Shown here piece after piece: positions 43,155 to 50,880 of a stretch of 64,000 nucleotides of DNA. This DNA is from JBMYZL01 sp049610385 (GTDB taxonomy: Bacteria; Bacteroidota; Bacteroidia; Flavobacteriales_D; Sanyastnellaceae). How positions within the stretch are numbered: the stretch's first letter is position 1; the number at the start of each line of letters is the position of its first letter. Below the pieces are notes generated by a model. It was not told where the DNA came from. It made no database searches and saw only the letters and a list, made by a program, of their open reading frames with translations. Position numbers and translations under genes: made by a program. The stretch covers positions 62,001-126,000 of the forward strand of contig JBMYZL010000004.1 of assembly GCA_049610385.1 (NCBI GenBank), given 5' to 3'.

Positions 43155-46016
43155 ATGAATTCGTCGCATCAGGAAAGGCATGATTCCGAAGTTGTTGAAT
43201 CTGAACTGCGGATCCACGGCGCTCGGGAACACAACTTGGCAGACATCGACCTGACCCTCCCGCGCAATGCCCTGATCGTTTTCACCGGGGTGAGTGGCAG
43301 TGGGAAATCATCTTTGGCTTTTGATACCATTTACGCAGAAGGTTCAAGAAGGTATCTAGAAACGTTTTCCGCTTATGCCCGACAATTCATCGGGGGACTC
43401 GAAAGACCTGATGTGGATCAAATCACAGGCCTCAGTCCGGTCATTTCCATTGAACAGAAAACAGTCAGCCGAAATCCACGCTCCACCGTCGGCACCATCA
43501 CCGAACTGCATGATTTCTTAAGACTTGCTTACGCAAGGGCCGCCGATGCGTTCTCCTTGGAGACAAATGAACCCATGGTTCGGTTTTCAGATGAAGAAAT
43601 AGTCGCTCGCATCCTGGCTGAATTCCATGGACAAAAGATTATGATGTGTGCTCCACTTGTGCGGGGACGCAAAGGCCATTATCGAGAGTTGTTCGAACAA
43701 ATCATGCGACAGGGATACGTTCGTGCACGTGTGGACGGAGAGGTGGTTGAATTGGAGCCAGGCCATCGTGTGGATCGATACAAAATACACGACATCGAAG
43801 CCATTGTGGATCGGCTTGCTGTCCGCCTGGATGATGAACAACGCCTCCTTCGATCGGTCAGGACAGCTTTGCAAATGGGCAAAGGGTCAATGGGTGTCCT
43901 CACCATGAATGGCGGTGAAATGCGGCATTTCAGTCGCAATTTGATGTGTCCTACCTCTGGGTTGGCATATCCGGACCCAGAACCCAATTTGTTCTCCTTC
44001 AACTCGCCGTACGGCGCTTGCGACACATGCAACGGTTTGGGTCAGGTGGCTGAGGTTTCAGAAGAGCTGCTTTTCCCGGATACCAAACGCAGTGTCAAAC
44101 AAGGTGGCATTGCACCGCTTGGGGAATTGAAGGACACCCGCACATTTGCAGTGGTCGAAGCACTCATCAATGCCCATGGGTTGAAAATGACAACGCCCAT
44201 TGCTGAATTTCCGGATTCCTTGAAATCCGCCATTTTGTATGGATCCGACCGAGACATTCAACTCAAAGACCGTGCTGGTGTGCGCGGCAAAAAAGTATCC
44301 TTTGACGGGATCATTTCTACCATCGAAATGGCTGCGCAACGATCCAGCAGCAAACCACTCAAACGATGGGCATTGTCTTTTATGCACAAAAAGACATGTC
44401 CAAGCTGTTCTGGTGCAAGGCTCAAGCCCATTTCACTGCAATTCAGGCTGGGTGGAAAAGACATTTCTGATTTGGGCAGGATGAGTCTGGGGGATTTGGG
44501 CCAATTCATGGAAAACCTGCCTCGAGAACTCAATGAAAGACAACAATTGATTCTCAGGGAACCCATCAAAGAAATTCAAGCGCGTTTGGGGTTTCTCTTG
44601 GATGTTGGACTCCATTATCTCTCCTTAGATCGTCCCGCGAGAAGTCTCTCTGGAGGAGAAGCCCAAAGGATTCGCTTGGCCACCCAAATCGGGAGTCAAC
44701 TCACTGAAGTCCTTTACATCTTGGACGAACCCAGCATTGGTCTCCACTCCCGTGACAATGCCAAATTGATTCGGAGCCTTCAACAATTGCGGGACACCGG
44801 AAACACCGTCATCGTTGTTGAGCATGATGAGGAAATGATGCGGGCATCCGATTACCTCGTCGACATTGGACCCGGCGCTGGCGTGAATGGCGGCAAAATC
44901 GTTCTGTCCGGTCCGCCAGAATTGCACTTGAGGTCGAGCCACAGTTTGACTGCCGCTTACCTCAATGGTCAACAGTGCATTCAAGTACCCGAAAAAAGGA
45001 GGAAAGGCAACCGAAAGAAGTTGAGTCTTCTTGGGGCCACAGGCCACAACCTCAAATCTGTGGATTTGAAATTGCCATTGGGCTGCTTGATCGGCATCAG
45101 CGGCGTGAGTGGCAGTGGCAAGAGCACGTTGGTCAACCAAACATTACATCCGGCATTGCACAACCACTATTTCGAAGCGACCCGGACCCCACTGCCCTTC
45201 AAAAAGATTCGGGGATTGGAGCATCTTGACAAAATCATTGCGATTGATCAAAGCCCCATTGGCCGGACGCCCCGTTCAAATCCCGCCACCTACACGGGCG
45301 TTTTCAGCGAAATCAGGAATTTGTTCACCAAGCTGCCAGAGGCTGCCATTCGTGGTTACAAGCCGGGCCGATTCAGTTTCAATGTATCAGGCGGACGTTG
45401 TGAGGATTGCAAAGGGGCTGGAACCCGTACGATTGAGATGAATTTCCTGCCTGATGTGCACGTGAAATGCGAAACGTGTGGGGGAAAGCGCTACAACAGA
45501 GAAACCCTCGAAGTCCGCTACCGAGGCAAATCCATTGCTGATATTTTGGACATGACCATCGATGATGCGGTCGGCTTCTTCGATGCATTTCCCAAACTCA
45601 AACGGATCACCAAGACCTTACAAGATGTCGGCTTGGGGTATATCCGTTTGGGGCAACAATCAACAACATTATCCGGTGGAGAAGCACAACGAGTCAAGCT
45701 GGCCGCGGAACTGGCACGCGTAGGCACCGGAAACACGATTTACATATTGGATGAACCCACCACCGGTTTGCACTTCCAAGACGTTCAGATGCTCATCAAT
45801 GTATTGCAGCGACTGGTCAATTCCGGCAACACTGTCGTCGTGATTGAACACAATTTGGATGTCTTGAAGGTGGTCGACCACCTTGTGGATATCGGTCCTG
45901 AAGGCGGAGCCGCTGGCGGACAAATCGTGGTCCAAGGAACACCCGAAGAGGTTGCTGATGCAGAGCTGAGTGCCACAGCCCCATTTCTGAAGAAGACACT
46001 TCTTGGCTTATCTTGA
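43155..46016 (+). CDS. uvrA: Excinuclease ABC subunit A
   Basis: UvrA is the damage-recognition ATPase of nucleotide excision repair. The 953-residue protein has two ABC modules: Walker A GVSGSGKSSLAFDTIYAEG near the N-terminus and GVSGSGKSTLVNQTL near residue 650; signatures RSLSGGEAQRIRLA and TTLSGGEAQRVKLA; and Walker B LYILDEPSIGLH and IYILDEPTTGLHF. Zinc motifs are CDTCNGLG, CPSCSGARL and CEDCKGAG...CETCGGKRY. Length is normal. Confidence 0.98.
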   Translation: MNSSHQERHDSEVVESELRIHGAREHNLADIDLTLPRNALIVFTGVSGSGKSSLAFDTIYAEGSRRYLETFSAYARQFIGGLERPDVDQITGLSPVISIEQKTVSRNPRSTVGTITELHDFLRLAYARAADAFSLETNEPMVRFSDEEIVARILAEFHGQKIMMCAPLVRGRKGHYRELFEQIMRQGYVRARVDGEVVELEPGHRVDRYKIHDIEAIVDRLAVRLDDEQRLLRSVRTALQMGKGSMGVLTMNGGEMRHFSRNLMCPTSGLAYPDPEPNLFSFNSPYGACDTCNGLGQVAEVSEELLFPDTKRSVKQGGIAPLGELKDTRTFAVVEALINAHGLKMTTPIAEFPDSLKSAILYGSDRDIQLKDRAGVRGKKVSFDGIISTIEMAAQRSSSKPLKRWALSFMHKKTCPSCSGARLKPISLQFRLGGKDISDLGRMSLGDLGQFMENLPRELNERQQLILREPIKEIQARLGFLLDVGLHYLSLDRPARSLSGGEAQRIRLATQIGSQLTEVLYILDEPSIGLHSRDNAKLIRSLQQLRDTGNTVIVVEHDEEMMRASDYLVDIGPGAGVNGGKIVLSGPPELHLRSSHSLTAAYLNGQQCIQVPEKRRKGNRKKLSLLGATGHNLKSVDLKLPLGCLIGISGVSGSGKSTLVNQTLHPALHNHYFEATRTPLPFKKIRGLEHLDKIIAIDQSPIGRTPRSNPATYTGVFSEIRNLFTKLPEAAIRGYKPGRFSFNVSGGRCEDCKGAGTRTIEMNFLPDVHVKCETCGGKRYNRETLEVRYRGKSIADILDMTIDDAVGFFDAFPKLKRITKTLQDVGLGYIRLGQQSTTLSGGEAQRVKLAAELARVGTGNTIYILDEPTTGLHFQDVQMLINVLQRLVNSGNTVVVIEHNLDVLKVVDHLVDIGPEGGAAGGQIVVQGTPEEVADAELSATAPFLKKTLLGLS

Positions 46017-46033
46017 CCCCTCAGCGATTTGCG

Positions 46034-46711
46034 ATGAAACAAAGAGATTGGAACGAAATCAAGACCAATGACAGTTGGTCGATCTTCAAAATCATGGGGG
46101 AATTCGTCAGGGGATTTGAAACCTTGCAACGAATTGGCCCTTGCATCAGCATCTACGGTTCTGCCAGAACCGGACCGGACACCGAAGTCTACAAACAAGC
46201 CCGAGCGGTCGGCAAGGCCCTATCGGAACGTGGTTATGGCGTCATCACTGGCGGTGGCCCCGGGGTCATGGAGGCCGGCAATCGTGGCGCTCATGATGTC
46301 GGAGGGACCTCTGTTGGATTGAACATCGAGTTGCCCTTTGAGCAGCACAACAACCCCTACATCGATGATGACAAGTCCATCGATTTTGATTACTTCTTTG
46401 TACGCAAGGTGATGTTTGTCAAGTATTCACAGGGGTTTGTGGTGATGCCTGGGGGATTTGGCACCATGGATGAGTTGTTTGAAGCTTTGACGCTCGTTCA
46501 AACCGCAAAAGTGGACCCTGTGCCCATCATCCTTTACGACAGTGAATTCTGGGCCGGGCTTGTAGATTGGCTCAAGCAAATCATGATGACCAAGTACCGC
46601 ACAATCAGTCCTGGGGACCCCGATTTGATGCATTTGTGTGATACACCAGAAGAAGTGGTGAAAGTCATTGATGACTACTACGCCAAGTCACTGCTTCGTC
46701 CGAATTTCTAA
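46034..46711 (+). CDS. LOG family (TIGR00730, lysine decarboxylase-like) protein
   Basis: The 225-residue protein shows the Rossmann-like LOG motif PGGFGTMDELFEALTLVQT (P-G-G-x-G-T-x-x-E) and an upstream GGGPGVMEAGNRGAHDVGG. Members are nucleotide 5'-monophosphate nucleosidases; plant LOG releases cytokinins, and bacterial PpnN-type enzymes split nucleotides. The frame could start at TTG 46013, overlapping the uvrA stop, but ATG 46034 (MKQRDWNEIKTND) is more likely. It is probably cotranscribed with uvrA. Confidence 0.9.
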   Translation: MKQRDWNEIKTNDSWSIFKIMGEFVRGFETLQRIGPCISIYGSARTGPDTEVYKQARAVGKALSERGYGVITGGGPGVMEAGNRGAHDVGGTSVGLNIELPFEQHNNPYIDDDKSIDFDYFFVRKVMFVKYSQGFVVMPGGFGTMDELFEALTLVQTAKVDPVPIILYDSEFWAGLVDWLKQIMMTKYRTISPGDPDLMHLCDTPEEVVKVIDDYYAKSLLRPNF

Positions 46712-46774
46712 TTCACCCGACATCCTGTCAGAATCCGTGCGGCCTCAATTGTCAGGATGGCAGTTGTTTCGCTT

Positions 46775-46789
46775 TGGCACATCCCTTGC
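46775..46789 (+). promoter_or_regulatory. Sigma-54-like promoter upstream of htpG
   Basis: TGGCAC-N5-TTGC (GG-N10-GC) fits the -24/-12 consensus of RpoN promoters. The predicted start of transcription, about 12 bases after the GC, is near 46801 and leaves a leader of roughly 13 bases before ATG 46814. An imperfect inverted repeat (ATCCTGTCA...TGTCAGGAT, about 46721-46758) lies upstream and could be an activator site. Confidence 0.4.
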
Positions 46790-46813
46790 CTTGTCTTGGT
46801 TAAAACCAGAACC

Positions 46814-48718
46814 ATGCAACAAGGAAGCATCAATGTGCAAACGGAAAACATTTTTCCAATCATCAAAAAATTTCTCTACAGCGATCACGAGATTTTCCTG
46901 AGAGAATTGGTTTCCAACGCAGTAGATGCCACTCAAAAGCGCATCACATTGGCCAAACTTGGCGAAATTTCCGCCATCCCGGAAGGGGAAAACACCCAAA
47001 TTGATTTGATTCTCGATGAGGAGAACAAAACCTTGACCATCCGCGACCGAGGTGTAGGAATGACGGCAGAAGAAGTCGACAAATACATCAACCAAATTGC
47101 TTTTTCGGGCGCAACAGAGTTTCTCGATAAGTACAAGGGTGATGAAGCGAAAACAGCCATCATCGGCCATTTTGGCTTGGGTTTTTACTCTGCGTTTATG
47201 GTGGCCAAACAGGTCGAAATCATCAGCTTGAGTCAGAAAGAAGGCAGTCAAGCCGTACGATGGAGTTGTGACGGTTCGCCAAACTATACCATCGATGTTG
47301 CTGACAAAACTGAAGCGGGCACGGACATCATTTTGCACATCGCTGAAGACAGTGAAGAATTTGTAGACAAGAACCGCCTCGAAGGCATCTTGAACAAATA
47401 CTGCAAGTTTATGCCGGTGGAAATTGTTTTTGGTACCCGAAGCAAATGGGAAGATCACCCAGACGGCAAGAAAGACAAAGATGGAAATGTGGAGCGTGTC
47501 GAGGTGGAGGAACCCAACATCATCAACAAAACGGTTCCTGCTTGGTCAAAAGCGCCCACGGATTTGACGGATGAGGATTACAGCGCCTTTTACAAGGACT
47601 TGTATCCCATGAATTTCGAAGATCCCCTGTTCCATATCCACCTCAATGTGGATTATCCCTTCAATTTGACGGGCATCTTGTATTTCCCGCAACTAAAAAA
47701 GGAAATGGAATTGAGGAGGGATAAGATTCATCTGTATTCCAACCAAGTGTTCATCACCGACAACGTGGAGAACATCGTCCCCGACTTCTTGACCTTGCTC
47801 CACGGTGTCATCGACTCTCCCGACATTCCTTTGAATGTATCCCGTTCTTATCTACAAGAAGATGGCAATGTGAAAAAAATCAGCGGTCACATCTCGAAAA
47901 AGGTGGCTGACAAATTGGCCTCGATGTTCAAAAAGGACCGGGAGACTTTCGAAAAACAATGGGATGATCTCCGCATCTTTATCGAGTATGGCATGCTGAC
48001 GGATGACAAGTTTTTGGATCGTGCGAAGAAATTTTTGCTCTTCAAAGACACCGAGGGACAGTGCCATACATACGAAGAGTTGTTGGCCTTGGTGGGTGAA
48101 ACCCAAAAGGACAAGAACAACAAAATCGTGTTGCCGTACACGGCGGATGCAAAATCTCAGCATGGCTATGTCAATGCCGCAACTGATCGTGGATACAAGG
48201 TGTTGGTGATGGAGGGACCTTTGGCCTCACATGTCGTTCAGAAATTGGAAGAAGCATACAGCGACATCCAATTTAAGCGTGTGGATTCCGAGGTGGCCGA
48301 TAAGCTCATCGAAACGGAAGAAACATCGAGCAGCGCGCTGGATGAAAACCAAGAGGAAATCTTGAAGCCCATCCTTGAAGGCGCTTTTCCGGGGGAAACG
48401 TACAAGATCAAATTTGAAGCGATGTCTCCCACTGCAGCACCTTTGACCATTACCCAGTCTGAGTTCATGCGACGCATGAAAGAGCAACAAGCCGTAGGAG
48501 GCGGCGGATTCCAAATGTTTGGGGCACTGCCCGACAGTTATGATGTGGTGGTCAACGCCAATCATCCACTTGCACAAAAATTGCTTGCTGAAAGTGATGA
48601 AAGCAAAAAGGGAGAAATCGCAAAGCGCGCTGCGAACTTGGCACGCCTTTCCCAAGGTTTGCTTGAAGGTGAAGAGTTGACTTCCTTCATTGCGGAGGGA
48701 TATGCTGAATTGGCGTGA
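46814..48718 (+). CDS. htpG: Molecular chaperone HtpG (Hsp90)
   Basis: HtpG is the bacterial Hsp90. The 634-residue protein (from MQQGSINVQTENIF) has the GHKL ATPase domain with ELVSNAVDATQKR, DRGVGMTAEEV and GHFGLGFYSAFMV, the middle domain with LYSNQVFITDN and PLNVSRSYLQED, and a C-terminal dimerisation domain. Upstream in-frame codons to 46757 lie over the sigma-54-like promoter and lack family similarity. The gene is coupled to the following TerB/DnaJ gene, so an Hsp90 and a J-protein are co-expressed. Confidence 0.97.
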   Translation: MQQGSINVQTENIFPIIKKFLYSDHEIFLRELVSNAVDATQKRITLAKLGEISAIPEGENTQIDLILDEENKTLTIRDRGVGMTAEEVDKYINQIAFSGATEFLDKYKGDEAKTAIIGHFGLGFYSAFMVAKQVEIISLSQKEGSQAVRWSCDGSPNYTIDVADKTEAGTDIILHIAEDSEEFVDKNRLEGILNKYCKFMPVEIVFGTRSKWEDHPDGKKDKDGNVERVEVEEPNIINKTVPAWSKAPTDLTDEDYSAFYKDLYPMNFEDPLFHIHLNVDYPFNLTGILYFPQLKKEMELRRDKIHLYSNQVFITDNVENIVPDFLTLLHGVIDSPDIPLNVSRSYLQEDGNVKKISGHISKKVADKLASMFKKDRETFEKQWDDLRIFIEYGMLTDDKFLDRAKKFLLFKDTEGQCHTYEELLALVGETQKDKNNKIVLPYTADAKSQHGYVNAATDRGYKVLVMEGPLASHVVQKLEEAYSDIQFKRVDSEVADKLIETEETSSSALDENQEEILKPILEGAFPGETYKIKFEAMSPTAAPLTITQSEFMRRMKEQQAVGGGGFQMFGALPDSYDVVVNANHPLAQKLLAESDESKKGEIAKRAANLARLSQGLLEGEELTSFIAEGYAELA

Positions 48719-49464
48719 GCCGCTACGGCGCTTGGATCGGAGGAGCCATCGGTTGGGCCTTGGGGGGGCCAATCGGTGGCCTCTTGGGCTTTGCTTTTGG
48801 AAAAATGTTCACGGACGAAAGCTTTTCTTCCGGCACAACCAACCCTTCTTTTCAATCCACAAACCCGCATCGTCGAAAAACCGGTTCAGGTGACTTCGCG
48901 GCTGCCTTGTTGGTGCTGAGTGCAGCCGTCATGAAGGCTGACGACAAAGTGATGCGTTCAGAACTGGATTTTGTCAAACAGTTTCTGAAGCAAAATTTCG
49001 GGAACGCGCAAGCGGAACAATTGGTGCAAATGCTGAAGCAGATGCTCCAACAACCCATTTCCGTGCGTGAAGTAGCGGAGCAAATTCGTTTCAACATGGA
49101 GCATCCCAAAAGGCTGCTGTTGCTCCAATATCTCTATGGCATTGCGAAAGCGGATGGTCATGTCCATACCCAAGAGATTGAAATCATCCGTCGAATTGCC
49201 AAATGGTTGGACATTTCCGAGCCAGATCGCAAGAGCATTGAAGAAATGTTTTCGACGCAAACCATGGACCCCTACAAGGTTTTGGAAATTTCGGCGGATG
49301 CCAGTGACGCCGAAGTGAAAAAAGCCTACCGAAAACTAGCCGTGAAATTCCACCCGGACAAGGTCATGGATTTGGGGGAGCTACACAAAAAGCAGGCGAA
49401 AGAACGATTCCTAGCATTGCAAGAAGCATACGAGCGCATCAAAAAAGAACGAAATTTCAAGTGA
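48715..49464 (+). CDS. TerB/DnaJ-domain (DjlA-like) co-chaperone
   Basis: The 249-residue protein starts at GTG 48715, overlapping the htpG stop. An N-terminal glycine-rich membrane-inserting segment (GGAIGWALGGPIGGLLGFAFG) is followed by a TerB-like helical domain (about 55-165, ALLVLSAAVMKADDKVMRSE, YGIAKADGHVHTQEIEIIRR). A C-terminal J domain (about 183-249, DPYKVLEISADASDAEVKKA, with the HPD motif in KFHPDKV) completes the DjlA layout. It should recruit DnaK to the membrane. Translational coupling to htpG suggests a joint DnaK-Hsp90 relay. Confidence 0.9.
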   Translation: MSRYGAWIGGAIGWALGGPIGGLLGFAFGKMFTDESFSSGTTNPSFQSTNPHRRKTGSGDFAAALLVLSAAVMKADDKVMRSELDFVKQFLKQNFGNAQAEQLVQMLKQMLQQPISVREVAEQIRFNMEHPKRLLLLQYLYGIAKADGHVHTQEIEIIRRIAKWLDISEPDRKSIEEMFSTQTMDPYKVLEISADASDAEVKKAYRKLAVKFHPDKVMDLGELHKKQAKERFLALQEAYERIKKERNFK

Positions 49465-49492
49465 GAAGCACCCTTTTGAACCGAATCTCTGC

Positions 49493-50677
49493 TCAATTCA
49501 CATCGGTGGTGGTGTAAATGTAGTGGGTCCAAACACCCCCCAACACCAGAAAGAGATTCGCAAAACCAAGAGGTCCCCTGTGCTCCAAAAATCCCCCCCA
49601 CTCCGCACCCCATAGATCTGGTGAGGCCAAGGCATAAGGAACCATCAACAGGGCAAAAACACCCGTGATCAACCAGCGGTTCCATTTGGGCAGTTTTTTC
49701 CAGAACGTATTGCTCGTAATCACTACGCACCACCAAGCCAACCACGGAAACGAAAACATGAAATGCTCCGTGTCGGTCAACACCAAATTGGGAATGATGC
49801 CAATCAGAACAAACACCTCGCAGGCTTCAGTATGCATCCCCACTCCTTTCTGACGACCTATCCAGAAAATGAGCATGCCCATAACCACCAGCGGCGGAAT
49901 CCATTTTAAACCAGCATTGTTGGCCCATCCAACGAGGCCAGAAAGCGTGTTGAAAGATGTAACATGTGCAGAATTGTGTGCGAGAAGTGCGCCTGCCCAG
50001 TCGTACAAGTCTTTGGCTGAAGCTTCCACCCCCATCCAAAAGATCGGAATGCACAACAAGATCAGGCCCATGGCCAAAGTCCAAATCAAATATCGCTGGG
50101 GTCGTCGCCAGCCAAGCCACGGCAACAAAATGGCAAAGTGAGGTTTGAAAAGACAAATGGTGGAGAGCAACAAGCCGTATTGGACGGCATGTCCGACTTC
50201 CCGTTTGGGCTTGCGGACGCCCTGCCACCAACAGAAAATTCCCATCAACAACATCCAATTGACATTGCCCAACAACAATTCGCGGGACAAATGTTGCAAA
50301 CACAAGAGGGCAAACAGGCCAAAAGTCCAAGCCGTGGGATGTCCGAGTCGCACCTGATCGAATCGCATCATTCGATACACCGATGAGACCATTTTCGGAA
50401 TCATCCAAACCATCGATGCGAGGAGCACGAGCAGATAAAATGAACTGCTCACCAACCACCCCAAGGGTTGGAGAAGCACCCAAGGAACCAAGGCCGAAGG
50501 GGCATATTTGTAGAAACCCGAAGGCAAGCCGTAGGCCCGTCCGTAAGGATTTTCTCCATCCATCCAACGGCCTGCCGCTTCGAAATAGACTTGGAAATCC
50601 GCCATGCCCAACCGGCCATTCCAAGCATTCAAAAGCACGAATCCCCCAAGGCCCAAGGTGAGAATCACCCAGGCCAT
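49493..50677 (-). CDS. Polyprenol-phosphate mannosyltransferase-like (GT87, DUF2029) membrane protein
   Basis: The 394-residue protein (from ATG 50677) has about nine or ten hydrophobic segments. The first loop holds an acidic motif, GMADFQVYFEAAGRWMDGENPYG (D-F-x-V-Y-x-x-A-x-x-x-x-x-G-x-N-P-Y), the signature of DUF2029/GT87 enzymes, which transfer mannose or similar sugars from polyprenyl-phosphate donors on the periplasmic side. The open frame extends to 51148 through a divergent gene and is not used. A TACCTTCG box at 50802-50809 implies a leader of about 120 bases, unusually long for this genome; TTG starts inside it are possible. Confidence 0.8.
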   Translation of the reverse strand: MAWVILTLGLGGFVLLNAWNGRLGMADFQVYFEAAGRWMDGENPYGRAYGLPSGFYKYAPSALVPWVLLQPLGWLVSSSFYLLVLLASMVWMIPKMVSSVYRMMRFDQVRLGHPTAWTFGLFALLCLQHLSRELLLGNVNWMLLMGIFCWWQGVRKPKREVGHAVQYGLLLSTICLFKPHFAILLPWLGWRRPQRYLIWTLAMGLILLCIPIFWMGVEASAKDLYDWAGALLAHNSAHVTSFNTLSGLVGWANNAGLKWIPPLVVMGMLIFWIGRQKGVGMHTEACEVFVLIGIIPNLVLTDTEHFMFSFPWLAWWCVVITSNTFWKKLPKWNRWLITGVFALLMVPYALASPDLWGAEWGGFLEHRGPLGFANLFLVLGGVWTHYIYTTTDVN

Positions 50678-50801
50678 TCGCCTTCGAAGGTTGACATCAC
50701 GACTGCCAAAACCCAACCTGTGAAAACGCGATGACGAATTGGAACGGGATGACGACAAAACAGGCTTGTTTTTGGGCTGCGAATTCTTGAGACGCGATGT
50801 G

Positions 50802-50809
50802 CGAAGGTA
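50802..50809 (-). promoter_or_regulatory. Possible -7 element of the GT87 gene (TACCTTCG)
   Basis: TACCTTCG on the minus strand lies about 125 bases upstream of ATG 50677. The spacing to the start codon is atypical for this window. Confidence 0.3.
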
Positions 50810-50854
50810 CGTGGCCCTGAATTGCCGAAAATTATGGACTTGAAGCCTGGAATC

Positions 50855-50879
50855 CGTGAAATTTTGCAGAAATTTCACG
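50855..50879. promoter_or_regulatory. Perfect 10-bp inverted repeat just upstream of the metalloprotease start
   Basis: CGTGAAATTT and AAATTTCACG are separated by TGCAG, and the repeat ends one base before ATG 50881. As DNA it looks like an operator for a dimeric regulator; as RNA the hairpin would block the start codon. It has no T-tract, so it is not a terminator. Confidence 0.6.
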
Positions 50880-50880
50880 C

